From positions 1 through 21,830 of the forward strand of contig DATLCC010000106.1 in assembly GCA_035526585.1 (NCBI GenBank): a stretch of 21,830 nt of DNA. The letters are read 5' to 3'. Every line of letters starts with the position of its first letter. The stretch's first letter is position 1. The notes under the pieces are model-generated. The model saw only the letters and a list, made by a program, of their open reading frames with translations, was not told where the DNA came from and made no database searches. Position numbers and translations under genes: made by a program. Below are positions 1-8,900 of this stretch, piece after piece. The stretch is from JAJPHT01 sp035526585. Its GTDB lineage: Archaea; Thermoplasmatota; SW-10-69-26; JACQPN01; JAJPHT01.

Positions 1-377
1 AGCGAGTCGACGAGCGCGCGCAGGTGCGGGACGACCTCGGAGACGTCGAGCTCCGTCTTCAGCAGGCGCACGCCGCAGTTGATGTCGAATCCGACGCCGC
101 CGGGGGAGAGAACGCCCTCATTCGCGTCGAAGGCGGCGACGCCGCCGATGGGGAAGCCGTAGCCCCAGTGGATGTCGGGCATCGCCATGCTGCGGCCGAC
201 GATGCCGGGAAGGGTCGCGACGTTCGCGACCTGCTGGAGCGCGTTGTCCTCCTTCATCGCCGGGAGGAGCCTGTCGCTCGCGAAGATCCGGCCCGGCACG
301 CGCATGCCGGCGAGGTGCGTCGTCGGGATGTCGACGCGCCAGGGATCGACGCGCTGCAGCTCGCCTGTGAAGGCCAC
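1..377 (-). CDS. rtcB: RtcB-type RNA-splicing ligase, N-terminal part (gene continues past the left edge)
   Basis: RtcB is the GTP- and Mn-dependent ligase that joins 2',3'-cyclic phosphate and 5'-OH RNA ends, mainly tRNA exons in archaea. Translating the minus strand from GTG at 377 gives 125 residues without a stop. The family core is plain: MPDIHWGYGFPIGG at about residues 66-79, then LSPGGVGFDINCG at about 90-102. D98 and C101 of the DINC motif match the first metal ligands of the family (D95 and C98 in the Pyrococcus enzyme). The histidine ligands and the guanylylated His lie outside the window. The GTG start is chosen because a TATA-like box is centred about 25 nt upstream and no Shine-Dalgarno site is visible, which fits a leaderless mRNA. 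Its cofactor archease is encoded about 3.8 kb away on the same strand under its own promoter. Confidence 0.95.
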   Translation of the reverse strand, partial: MAFTGELQRVDPWRVDIPTTHLAGMRVPGRIFASDRLLPAMKEDNALQQVANVATLPGIVGRSMAMPDIHWGYGFPIGGVAAFDANEGVLSPGGVGFDINCGVRLLKTELDVSEVVPHLRALVDS

Positions 378-397
378 GCTGGGGCAGAAGGAGGGTG

Positions 398-407
398 TTG
401 TAAAAGG
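398..407 (-). promoter_or_regulatory. TATA-like box of rtcB
   Basis: On the minus strand CCTTTTACAA is centred about 25 nt before the GTG at 377. That spacing places the transcript start at or next to the start codon. The box lies immediately beside the palindromic repeat at 424-499. Confidence 0.5.
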
Positions 408-423
408 TTGCGGGGTCGAAGTG

Positions 424-499
424 ACGAAAGCCACGGAGGGCCACGAAGATGAGAGGAGACACTGTCTCCTTCTTCTCCGTGGCCCTCCGTGGCTTCGTT
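424..499. repeat. Long palindromic repeat, copy 1 (CCACGGAG family)
   Basis: The arms 430-449 and 474-493 are reverse complements at 19 of 20 positions (core GCCACGGAGGGCCACG). Outside them the pairing continues with one bulged base to about 424 and 499. The middle is itself a palindrome, AGGAGACACTGTCTCCT at 454-470, so the whole element can fold into one long hairpin. Each arm holds two CCACGGAG-like units about 10 bp apart. It lies 18 bp past the surface-protein stop (518) and just upstream of the rtcB TATA box. Copy 2 is at 4616-4688. It may act as a terminator, or be a small non-autonomous mobile element; the sequence does not decide. Confidence 0.9.
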
Positions 500-517
500 T
501 CAGCGTGGGATGCAGAT

Positions 518-3500
518 TCAACCGCTGCGATTCTTGCGGATCCTGGGATAGACGATCTGGCCCACGACCACGATGCCGAGCGCGATCGTCGTCCACAGGA
601 ACACCGAAGGCGCCTCGGGGCTCGCGATGGTGATCGTGCGCGTGCTGAAGTGGGCGAGCGTGACGATCGCCTGGAGGCCGACCTCGCCGTCGCTCGTGAT
701 GAGCCAGTACTTGTCGCCGTCCGCGACGAACGCGTCCTCGTACGACTTCGCCTGCTTCACGGCGACGCCGTCGACCATGAGGATCGCGTCGCCATCGATG
801 AGGCCCTGCACGGTGTCGCGGTCGAAGCTGATGATGAGCGTCTTCCCGGCGTGCGTCGCGCTGTCGACGACGACGCTCACGGCGTCGCTGCTCGCGGCGC
901 TCGTGATGGCCTTGACGTCGTCGTAGTAGTTGATGTTCGCCGTGGTCGTGGTGAACGCGGTGGCGCCCGCGGCCGTGTCGACGATGACCTGGCCGAGGAG
1001 GTTCCCTGCCGCGATGGCGTTGGCCTGCACGAGCTGGTCGGCCTGGCTGAGCTCGGCTTCGAAGCCGCTGAAGGCCTTGAAGATGAGCTGCGAGCCCTCG
1101 CCCAGCTGCGCGGTCACGGCGTCGCCGGAGACGCTGAAGGCCGCTTCCGCCGCGCCCTCGGCCGAGTGCGCGCTCGAGAGGATGAGCGCGCCGCTGAAGT
1201 CGGGAGCGGAGAGGAGGATGACGCCGTCGTTCACCGGGGTCGCCTCGATGTTGTCCGCGAGGTCGAGCGAGGCGATCGTGTCCTCGATCGCCCTGATCTT
1301 GAGCGTGCCCGAGCTCACGTCGAACGCCTCGACGATCGCCTCGTCGCTCACGAAGCGCACCGAGTTCGAGGTGCTCGCGCTGCCGGTGGCGAACGCGCTC
1401 TCGCCGATCTTGATCGCGTCGAAGACGGTCGTCGTCTGGTCGAGCGCGCCCGCAGCGAAGCCCGTCGCCTCGAGCGCGTCCTTTGCGGCGCCGCGCGCCG
1501 TGACGGAGTAGTCGAGGAGGAGGCCCGCGTCGGGCTTGGCGATGAGGTTGACCACGTCGCCGTCCGCGACGCCGCCGTAGCCGGGCTCGAAGCTGCCGAA
1601 GACGTCGAGAGCGCTCTTGAGGCGCGCCTCGGCGTCCGCGGTGCTCGCGATCGCGACCTGGTGCGCCTCGCCGGCGGCCATAGAGGGGACGCTGAAGAGG
1701 ATGTACGTCTGGCCCTGGAGGCTCGCGAGCACGTAGTAGGCCGCCTCTGTGGAGGCATACACATCGGCCGCGGTCTCCACGGCTGTCGCGAGCTGCCCGT
1801 CCACGCTCACGATGATGTCGTCGGCGCTGCGGGCGGCGAGCGTCGCTCGGTCCGCGACGAGGGCGAAGGCGTGCGCGCGGGCCTCGACGGCCGCGTCGGC
1901 GTACGCCTCGGTCGTGACGAGGCCCTTGTGCGTGTGCTCCGCGGCCTTGTCGATCGCGAGGTGGATGTCCTTGCTCCAGTCGACGTTGGCGCTCGCGACC
2001 GCGTTCGCCACGAAGCCGACGGTGGCCTCGCTCGCGAGCGTGCCGTCCGCGATCGCCTGCGCGGCCGCGTCGGCGTGCGCGCGCGCCTGGTGCTCGGTCG
2101 CGCTGCGGTAGACGATGCGCTCCCCCTTGTCGAGGTTGGCCTTCACGTGGCCTGGGACGCTGAGGTCGAGCTTGCTCGCGCTCTGCGCGCCGGTCTGGGC
2201 GTGGACGAGCATCAGGTGGCCGACCTGGCCCGCGGGCCCGTCGAGCGCGATCACGTCCTCGGCGTCGCCCACGAAGGTGGCGCCGATGTCGTTGGAGAGG
2301 CTGAGGTCGACCTGTGTCGCCGCTTCCGCTTCGGCGATGAAGGCGGCGTACACGTCGTCCGTGAACTCGGTCTGCACGAGCGCGCTGCCGTCGACCATGG
2401 TGACGAACTTCGCGCCGGCGTGCGTGGCGCCCTTAGCCGCGGCGTACGCGCTGCCCGCGGCGCTTGCCTGCGCGGTCGAGGTCATCTGCGCGCTCGCGTC
2501 CGCCGCGACGTCCGCGGCGAAGTGCATCTTGGCGAAGATCTCGGTGGCGCTCCGGATGTCGGTGAAGTCTCGGATCTCGGCCGCGCCCTTGGCTTCGTTG
2601 GCGAAGAAGGCGCCGAAGCTGCCGACGACCTGGCCCTGGCCGGAGACGGAGGTCTCGAGGTTCCCGAGGAGCGAGTAGCCGCCCTCGAGCTGCGCCGTGA
2701 TCTCGGACATCGCATCGAGCTCGGCGAGCGTCGTCGCGGTCGCCTGCGCATCCGCGAGGGCCGCGAGGGTGATCTGCGTCGCCGCGTTCGCCTTGGCGGC
2801 GACGTTCGTGAGGACGAGGACGCGCCCTTCGACCGTGGTCGCCCAGTACGAGTCGGCGTGCGCCGCGACCTTGGAGGCCGCGTCGACGCGCTGCGCGAGG
2901 GCGCCGTTGATGTAGACGGCGACATTCTCCGCGGTCGCGGCGGGAAGATCGACGTAGTCGAGGTCGTACGCGACGATCTGCGCGCAAACGTTGGCCTTGG
3001 CGGCCGCGCTCGCGCTGCCCGCAGCGCTTCCGGCTGCGTTCTGCGCAGTCCCCGCCGCGCTGCCCGCGCCATTCGCGGCCGCGTCGCCCGCGGCGCAGGC
3101 GCTGGCCTGCACTTCGCTGCGCAGCGTCGTGGTGACGCGCTTCGCGGCGTCGGTCGTCGTCTTGGTCTGCGCGGTGGCGAAGAAGTTCGCCTGCGCGATG
3201 AGGGAGACGCCGGTCGAGAACTCGCTCGTCGCCTCGCCCGCGAGCTTGCCGTTCGCGACCGCCTTCACGGCGGCCTCGTTGTAGGCGGAGGCGCTCTCGT
3301 CGGCCGCTGCGGCGGCGGAGGACGCGTAGTTCGCGTTGGCGCGGTAGATGAGCTCGGTCCCGTGCTTCAGGGTCGCGACGGCCTTGTGCTGGCCCGCGAG
3401 CTGGAGCGACGAGCCGCCCGAGGTGGCCTGCTGGCCGGCGGCCTGGACGAGGATGAGCACGCCGCTCGTGCCCTCGCCGCGGACGTCCCAGACGTTCGAG

Positions 3501-4009
3501 GCGGCGCCCGAGGCGGTCATGACGACGTCGGCCGCAGCGTTGAAGACGATCCGCTGCTCCGCGGACCCTGTCGCGCGGAAGGTGAGGAGGCTGTTGGCCG
3601 AGTCCGTCATGCCGATGACGAGGTCCTCGGACTTCAGGCCCAGCGACGAGGTGCCGACGCCTTCGAGCTTGGAGGTCGGCTGGAATCCTTCGACGTCGAT
3701 GCTGTCGAAGACGGTCTCGGCCGCGTCCGCGCCCGAGCCGCCGTTGATGGTGAAGCTCTTGATGACCGACCCCGCGGCGCTCGCGCCGGCCTCGTTGATG
3801 ATGGCCGACGTGACGGAGCCCGTCGCCTTGCCCTCGTGCGGGCTCCCGCCCACCGGGGCGACGGCGAACGTGCCGACCGAGCGCTTCGGCGCGGGAGCGC
3901 CAAGCGGTCCCGGAAGGGCGGCGGCCATGGGAAGAGCCAGCGGCGCGAGGAAGATCGCGACGATGGCAAGGGCGATGACGAGGCGGGCGGGGGTGTTCGG
4001 GCGACTCAA
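518..4009 (-). CDS. Large Ala-rich cell-surface protein with three internal repeats and a C-terminal anchor
   Basis: I do not recognise the family. The protein has 1163 residues. A signal peptide (about 9-32: hydrophobic LVIALAIVAIFLAPLAL ending in Ala) and a C-terminal membrane helix (about 1136-1154) followed by basic RIRKNR predict export with the body outside and a membrane anchor. Three diverged units, about 98-415, 489-790 and 861-1130, share the order: VFDxI start, an L-I/V-Y/F-R/K strand followed by an Ala-rich helical stretch, then a VDG/ING strand and a YWxxT or YYVLAS-like segment. Residues 300-345 are mostly Ala, Gly and Ser with a Cys at each end. The start is TTG at 4009, chosen because GGAGGGA lies about 9 nt upstream and a TATA-like box near 4060. 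An S-layer or adhesin-like role is inference. Confidence 0.85.
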   Translation of the reverse strand: MSRPNTPARLVIALAIVAIFLAPLALPMAAALPGPLGAPAPKRSVGTFAVAPVGGSPHEGKATGSVTSAIINEAGASAAGSVIKSFTINGGSGADAAETVFDSIDVEGFQPTSKLEGVGTSSLGLKSEDLVIGMTDSANSLLTFRATGSAEQRIVFNAAADVVMTASGAASNVWDVRGEGTSGVLILVQAAGQQATSGGSSLQLAGQHKAVATLKHGTELIYRANANYASSAAAAADESASAYNEAAVKAVANGKLAGEATSEFSTGVSLIAQANFFATAQTKTTTDAAKRVTTTLRSEVQASACAAGDAAANGAGSAAGTAQNAAGSAAGSASAAAKANVCAQIVAYDLDYVDLPAATAENVAVYINGALAQRVDAASKVAAHADSYWATTVEGRVLVLTNVAAKANAATQITLAALADAQATATTLAELDAMSEITAQLEGGYSLLGNLETSVSGQGQVVGSFGAFFANEAKGAAEIRDFTDIRSATEIFAKMHFAADVAADASAQMTSTAQASAAGSAYAAAKGATHAGAKFVTMVDGSALVQTEFTDDVYAAFIAEAEAATQVDLSLSNDIGATFVGDAEDVIALDGPAGQVGHLMLVHAQTGAQSASKLDLSVPGHVKANLDKGERIVYRSATEHQARAHADAAAQAIADGTLASEATVGFVANAVASANVDWSKDIHLAIDKAAEHTHKGLVTTEAYADAAVEARAHAFALVADRATLAARSADDIIVSVDGQLATAVETAADVYASTEAAYYVLASLQGQTYILFSVPSMAAGEAHQVAIASTADAEARLKSALDVFGSFEPGYGGVADGDVVNLIAKPDAGLLLDYSVTARGAAKDALEATGFAAGALDQTTTVFDAIKIGESAFATGSASTSNSVRFVSDEAIVEAFDVSSGTLKIRAIEDTIASLDLADNIEATPVNDGVILLSAPDFSGALILSSAHSAEGAAEAAFSVSGDAVTAQLGEGSQLIFKAFSGFEAELSQADQLVQANAIAAGNLLGQVIVDTAAGATAFTTTTANINYYDDVKAITSAASSDAVSVVVDSATHAGKTLIISFDRDTVQGLIDGDAILMVDGVAVKQAKSYEDAFVADGDKYWLITSDGEVGLQAIVTLAHFSTRTITIASPEAPSVFLWTTIALGIVVVGQIVYPRIRKNRSG

Positions 4010-4055
4010 GCGACGGTCCCTCCGTGGGGCGTTCAGGCCCCTCTCGCCCGCGAGT

Positions 4056-4066
4056 GCGATAGAGGC
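4056..4066 (-). promoter_or_regulatory. TATA-like box of the 1163-residue surface protein
   Basis: Minus strand CCTCTATCGC lies about 50 nt before the TTG start, leaving room for a leader of about 25 nt carrying the GGAGGGA ribosome site at 4017-4023. This gene therefore appears to have a leadered mRNA, unlike rtcB and archease beside it. Confidence 0.35.
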
Positions 4067-4095
4067 CTAGCAGAACGGGACCGGGGGCCTCGTCA

Positions 4096-4132
4096 CAAAA
4101 TGGGAGGACCGGCCCTTGGCCGGAAGGCCGGT
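4096..4132 (-). terminator. Probable terminator of the archease gene
   Basis: Directly after the archease stop, 4126-4132 pairs with 4108-4114 (GGCCGGT with ACCGGCC) across an 11-nt loop that contains a further GGCC. TTTTG follows on the minus strand at 4096-4100. The stem plus short T run fits transcription stop before the next gene's promoter. Confidence 0.4.
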
Positions 4133-4142
4133 GAGCCGCTCC

Positions 4143-4562
4143 TCAGATGTCCACGATCACGCGCACCTGCGGCGGGCTGCGCTGGACTTCGAGCCCGTGC
4201 CAGGTCATCGCCTTGATCTCGTGGACGTGGCCGTGGCGGGCTGCGTCGTAGGCCTCGCCCCGCAGCGTCGCGGTGAGGCGCGTGTCGCCATGCAGCGTCA
4301 CGTCGAACTCCGAGAAGACCCACATGCGAGCATAGAATAGGTCCAGCACCTCGTCGAGGAACCCGAAGAGTAGGCGCTCGACGTTCTCCCCCGCGAGCTC
4401 GATGCGCGCCTCGCCCACGGGCTTCGCGGCGGTGATGTCGACCATGTTGCCGATGAGGCCGCGCGCCGCCTGCCCGAACGCGACGTCAAGCGTCGGCCCC
4501 CACGCGCGGATGCCGACGTCGGCGGTGTGCTCGAAGTAGTCGAACCCCTCGAGCTCGGGCAC
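4143..4562 (-). CDS. Archease, cofactor of the RtcB RNA ligase
   Basis: Archease speeds guanylylation and turnover of RtcB in archaeal and eukaryotic tRNA splicing. The 139-residue product has the family's usual length. The N-terminal FDYFEHTADVGIRAWG block and the HEIKAMTWHGLEV block near the C-terminus are diagnostic, and the protein ends in VIVDI, carrying the C-terminal Asp of the acidic metal site along with the Asp in HTADVG. The start is GTG at 4562, because a TATA-like box lies about 27 nt upstream and no Shine-Dalgarno site is visible, so the mRNA is probably leaderless. It is monocistronic: a terminator-like hairpin follows it. The gene is not in an operon with rtcB, but both share the same palindromic repeat upstream. 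Confidence 0.95.
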   Translation of the reverse strand: MPELEGFDYFEHTADVGIRAWGPTLDVAFGQAARGLIGNMVDITAAKPVGEARIELAGENVERLLFGFLDEVLDLFYARMWVFSEFDVTLHGDTRLTATLRGEAYDAARHGHVHEIKAMTWHGLEVQRSPPQVRVIVDI

Positions 4563-4585
4563 AAGGGGGCGACCCCGCGCTCACC

Positions 4586-4593
4586 GCATAATC
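4586..4593 (-). promoter_or_regulatory. TATA-like box of the archease gene
   Basis: Minus strand GATTATGC is centred about 27 nt before the GTG start, so transcription should begin at the start codon. Confidence 0.45.
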
Positions 4594-4615
4594 ATGACTT
4601 TCATCCAGCTCGCAG

Positions 4616-4688
4616 ACGAAGCCACGGAGGACCACGGAGACGGTGGGAACAAGTCTCTCAGGGTCTCCGTGGCTCTCCGTGGCTTCGT
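4616..4688. repeat. Long palindromic repeat, copy 2 (CCACGGAG family)
   Basis: The arms 4616-4640 and 4664-4688 are reverse complements at 23 of 25 positions, with the core ACGAAGCCACGGAG shared with copy 1 at 424-499. The middle (4641-4663) is not palindromic here and differs from copy 1, so only the arms are conserved between copies. The arms again hold two CCACGGAG units 10 bp apart. It lies 13 bp after the HAD gene stop (4702) and about 53 bp upstream of the archease start, the same arrangement as copy 1 relative to rtcB. Confidence 0.9.
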
Positions 4689-4701
4689 TTTCGCGTCGCA
4701 G

Positions 4702-5364
4702 CTAGAGAAGCCGACCGAGCAGCGCATCCAGCGGCAGCGCCTGCTCCAGGCTCTCCAGGACGACATCCGCATCCGCGACCGCCGCGGGCGAGGTCGAGCG
4801 CGCGTTCGGGACCGCCACGACGCGGCAGCCCGCGGCCTTCGCGGCCGCGACCCCGCGCGGCGAATCCTCGAAGACGAGGATGTCGTCCGGCGGGAAGCCC
4901 AACCGCGCCGCGGCGAGCTTGTAGGGCTCTGGCGAGGGCTTCGGCTCCAGCACGTCGTCGCCCGTGACGATCGTGGCGAAGGCGCCAAGGAAGCCGACCG
5001 CGCGCAGCGTCTCGATCGCGTCGTCGCGGTAGCCGCTCGTGACGAGGGCGCACGGCCCGCGCGCGCGGCAGGCCGCGACGAGCTCCCGCGCGCCCGGGAG
5101 AGGCTGGGGAGGGTCCGCGTCGAGCGCGGCAAGGAACGCAGTGTGGCGCAGGGCGAGCATCTCGTCCGTGCTCTGGGGCGCGCCGAGCTTCGCGCGGTAC
5201 GCCTCGACGATGTCGCTCGTGCGCGCGCCGGTCATGTCCTCCGAGGGCCCCTGGGTGTCGGGGCGATGCCCGAGCGTCTCGAGCATCGCGCGCGTCGCTC
5301 GCTCGTGCTGCGGCTCGGCGTCCACGAGCGTCTCGTCCAGGTCGAAGCAGAAGGCTCGGATCAT
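4702..5364 (-). CDS. HAD-family hydrolase (phosphatase/phosphomutase-like, subfamily I)
   Basis: The 220-residue protein carries the haloacid-dehalogenase catalytic set: DLDET with nucleophile D8 and acid/base D10, LVTS at 107-110, lysine K142 in EPKPSPEPY, and the metal-binding FEDSPRG with E166 and D167. The helical cap between residues 15 and 85 is typical of beta-phosphoglucomutase or phosphoglycolate-phosphatase-like members. The substrate cannot be read from sequence. A longer upstream extension of the frame exists but is basic, unlike any HAD, and overlaps the preceding gene. The ATG at 5364 begins at the HAD fold and overlaps the previous stop as ATGA, implying translational coupling. 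It is the last gene of the operon begun by the 1549-residue surface protein. Confidence 0.9.
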   Translation of the reverse strand: MIRAFCFDLDETLVDAEPQHERATRAMLETLGHRPDTQGPSEDMTGARTSDIVEAYRAKLGAPQSTDEMLALRHTAFLAALDADPPQPLPGARELVAACRARGPCALVTSGYRDDAIETLRAVGFLGAFATIVTGDDVLEPKPSPEPYKLAAARLGFPPDDILVFEDSPRGVAAAKAAGCRVVAVPNARSTSPAAVADADVVLESLEQALPLDALLGRLL

Positions 5365-5714
5365 GCCTCGTCGGCCTCGGGGGGCGCGACCGCCTCGAGG
5401 TACCCGCTCGAGGAGAGGAGGCCGATGCTCGCGAGCGGGAAGGCGACGTCGAGCATCGCGGCGAAGATCGGCCCGGCCTCGCCGCGGAAGGCCAGGACGC
5501 CCCGCCAGACGAGCCACAGGAGCGCCCACGTGACGTACGTGTAGTAGGCGAACGGGCGCGCGAAGAGGAGCGCGATCGACAGGAGGAACCAGCCGATCGC
5601 GGGCACGTAGAGGACGCCGAGGAACGTGCCCGTGGGGAGGATGAGGAGCGAGTAGACGAAGCCGACGATCGCGCCGTAGAGGGCGCGCCGGGGGATCGCC
5701 TGGCGGAAGAGCAT
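5361..5714 (-). CDS. Small integral membrane protein of unknown function (about four helices)
   Basis: I do not recognise this 117-residue protein. Hydrophobic segments at about 11-28, 30-50, 56-73 and 84-101 suggest four membrane helices. A basic N-terminus (RQAIPRRAL) predicts it is cytoplasmic, and the acidic tail PPEADEA is also predicted inside. The ATG at 5714 directly follows the stop of the 88-residue gene, and its own stop overlaps the HAD start (ATGA), so these genes should be translated together. Context suggests a role beside the surface protein, but nothing in the sequence shows which. Confidence 0.75.
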   Translation of the reverse strand: MLFRQAIPRRALYGAIVGFVYSLLILPTGTFLGVLYVPAIGWFLLSIALLFARPFAYYTYVTWALLWLVWRGVLAFRGEAGPIFAAMLDVAFPLASIGLLSSSGYLEAVAPPEADEA

Positions 5715-5981
5715 CTAGGACGCCTTGGGGCGGGCCACGAGGAGCAGCACGATCTCCGCGACGACGACGATCGCGAGCACGACGAGCGCGGTCACGAGCA
5801 TCCCGATCGCGTTCGCGGGCGCGAGGACGACCGCGAGAATGGCGACGGCGAGCGCCAGCACCGCGACGCCCGCGAGGGCGAGGAACGTGATCCGCGCTAC
5901 CCGGGGCGAGACGCGACCCTCAGGTCGCGTCTCGACGGGATCCATGTCCATCGTGACGACGTCGCCGTCCTCGTCCGCCAA
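5715..5981 (-). CDS. Small membrane protein with two helices, unknown function
   Basis: This 88-residue protein has an acidic N-terminal tail (MADEDGDVVTMDMDPVE), then two long hydrophobic helices at about 30-54 and 58-83, ending in RPKAS. I recognise no family. It starts 6 bp after the stop of the 1549-residue surface protein, and its stop abuts the next ATG at 5714. That puts it firmly in the operon. The acidic tail could be a cytoplasmic or surface-facing contact segment; this is inference. Confidence 0.7.
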   Translation of the reverse strand: MADEDGDVVTMDMDPVETRPEGRVSPRVARITFLALAGVAVLALAVAILAVVLAPANAIGMLVTALVVLAIVVVAEIVLLLVARPKAS

Positions 5982-5987
5982 GCTGCG

Positions 5988-8900
5988 TTACCTCCGGCGC
6001 ACCACCACGAACACACCGACGCCGATGCCCACGGCCGCCAGGAGGCCGATGAGCGCGATGACTGCGCCGTAGGTGCCCATGATGTAGCCGGGTGTGAGCT
6101 TTGCGTTAAAGGTCGCCGCGTTCGAGAGGCTGGACTCCTTGAGCTCGCCGTCCTCGCGGTACTGCGTGAAGATCTCGACGCTGTAGTCGCCGGCCGCGTC
6201 GACCGGGACGCGGACGGAGAAGAAGCCGTCGTTGGCGACCTCGTCCCCCTCCTTGCCCTGGTCGTTCATCGGGTAGCTGTCGACGAGCTTGCCGTCCAGG
6301 TAGACGCGCGCCTCGACGACCGCCTCGGCCTTCGTGATCTCGGCCTTCACGAGCATCGTGCCGCCCGGGACGCTGTCGCCGAGCACGTTGACGACGCCCA
6401 CCGCGCTCGCGCGGTTGAGGATCGTGACCGTCGTCTCCGCGAGCTTCACGAAGCCGCCGTCGCCCGCCGCGAGGCGGAACGTGTACTGGCCATCGGGGAA
6501 GCGCGTCGAGTCGAGCGTGTAGCGGCGCGTCGCGCTGTTCTCGATCTTGGCGAGCTCGACGAAGTTCGTCTTCCCTGGCGCCTTGTAGAAGATCGTGAAG
6601 ACGAGCGCGTCGCCATCCTCGTCCGAGGCGTCCCACGTGAGGTCGACCGTGCGGAAGATGCGTCCGCCGTCGACGGGCGCGGTGATCTTGACCTTGGGCT
6701 CGTGGTTGGAGACGTTGAACGTCGCGTACGGGTGCGTCGCGTTGCCGAACGTCTCGGTGTTGTCGAGCCGGTCCCAGGCCTGCAGGTAGTACGAGACGAC
6801 GTCGCCCTTCACGCCCTCGGGGAGCGTGAGCGTCCACGCGCCGTCGGTCTCGACGAGGGGCAGGGGCACGTAGGGCTCCGTGTTCTCGCGGTACCAGACG
6901 ACGCTCTTGTTCACGCCCACGCGGTCGTCCACGAAGGTCGCGTTCACCGCGCGGCCCTGCGGGAAGAACTGGAAGAGCGCGGGCGGCGTGTCGTCCACGT
7001 ACACCGTCGTCGTGTTGAACGCGCGGTTGAGGTTGCCCACCGCGTCCTCCGCCCAGAACTGGATCTGGTAGAGGCGCGGGCCCGTGTACACGCCGGGCGC
7101 GTCGTTCATGTGGAACGGCGCGGTGTAGACCGTCTCCGCGGAGCTGGGGCCGCTGCCGAGGATGCGGTAGCGGATGCTCTCCACGTCCGTCGGGAGGCCG
7201 TCGTTGTCGTCCGCGGCGAGCGTGATGCGCGAGTTGAGGCTCACGTTGAGCACGTGGCCCGGCTGGTCGCGGTACGAGGGTACGATGGCCGAGATGCGCG
7301 CGATGGGCGCGACGTCGTCCACCGTGAACGAGAAGTCCAGCGCGGAGGCGAGGGCGTCGCTGCTGTTGTCCTTCGCGGTGAGGTTGACGTCGACGACGTC
7401 GAGGTGGCTGAACTTCTTGTTCGCCTTGACCTCGTACGAGAGGAGGTAGCCGTTGAGGTTGCCCGGCGCCGGGACGAGCGTGTAGTCGACGGGAAGCCCG
7501 GCGACCTTCATGTCGATCGAGGTCGGGTCGACGCCTTCGACGTCGAAGACCGCGATCTCGATGCGGGGAGTGCCCGATCCGTAGCGCGTGCCATCGAGCA
7601 CGACCGACGGGCTGCGCACGTCGAAGCGCGGGCCGAGGTTGTCGCGCACCGTGAGCGCGCCCTCGGAGAGCGAGCTCGGGTGGCCCAGCGAGTCGACCGC
7701 GGTGAGGCGCCACGCGTGGACGCCCTCGGCGTCGAACTGGAGCGTGGTCGTGAAGTTGCCATCCGGCGCCTCCTCGAGCATGATCGGGTCGAAGAGGAGC
7801 TCCGAGGACGTGCCGGTGCGGAAGACGTCGAGCTTCACGGTGACGTTCGTCGCGTCCGAGGCCTTCGCCCAGAACGTGACGTTCTCGCCGATCTGCGCCG
7901 CGGTCGCGGGCACGGTGCCGTACCCGTCGATCTTGGGCGGGTCCTCGTCGGTCACGTTGAACGTGCCCTGCTTCGAGACGTTCCAGTTGCCGACGGGGTC
8001 GGTGACCGCGAGCGTGACGTCGAAGGTGCCGCCGATGCCGAAGAATTCGCCCCGTCCGACCTTGAAGGTCTGGTTGAAGTTGTAGCAGATGCGGTTGTCG
8101 CGGCAGGGAACGTCGGTCTTGTCCTCGAGGGTGAGGTTGACGTACGCCTTGTCGCTGCCCGTCGTGCGCGTGAAGTTCACGTGCACCTCGGGTACGACCG
8201 ACTTCTCGTCGTCGGTGACGTTCACGCCGAGGGTGAAGTTGCCGCCGGGAAGGACCGTGTCGGCGCTCTTGTTGAACTCCCAGACGCTGGGGGCGAAGTC
8301 CTGGACGAGCACCGTGCCGTTGATGACGCGCGTGTGGCCCGCGACGTCGGTGATCCGGATGCTGTAGTTCCAGCGGCCGGGGCCCGTGTTCGGGTCGCTC
8401 ATGTTCACGCTCGTCTCGAACGTGTTGTTCGTCTCCGCATCGGCGGCCGTGCAGGTGGGCTGGCCGATGGGGATGATCTCATTTCCGCGATTCTCGGGGG
8501 TGAGGCAGACGGCGCGCGTGTTGGCCGTCCAGTAGGTCCCGTTCTCGTTGAGCGTGATGCCTTTGGCCGTCGTCACGTTGAGCGCAAGGTTGTGGGTGTG
8601 GTTCTGCTGGTTCACGGGGCCCGAGCCCGCCCGTTGGCCGACGTAGCCGGTCATGTTGGGCTCGACCCGGATGACCCAGCGAGGGTCCGGTCCGGTCGCG
8701 TAGGAGACGTTCGCCTCGCCGGGGAAGTCGGACGGGACGACGACGATGTAATCGGCGCTCGCCCTGTGCACCGGCCAGGGCTGGAGCTTGAGCTTCTGCG
8801 TCTCGGACGACACGCTGTTGTGCGACGAGTCGTTCGCATCGACGCGCACGGTCCAGTTCTCCGTGCGCAAGGCGCCATCGGTCAGGTCGCCGATCGCCGA

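Noticed and set aside
424..499. Palindromic repeats as part of a CRISPR array
   Set aside because: There are only two copies 4.2 kb apart, each a self-contained palindrome without regular spacers or cas genes nearby.
449..4216. A 1255-codon open frame on the plus strand opposite the Ala-rich surface protein
   Set aside because: It is extremely rich in Arg, Asp, Glu, Val and Gly without domains, as expected for the antisense of a high-G+C gene. The minus-strand protein has a signal peptide, repeats and an anchor.
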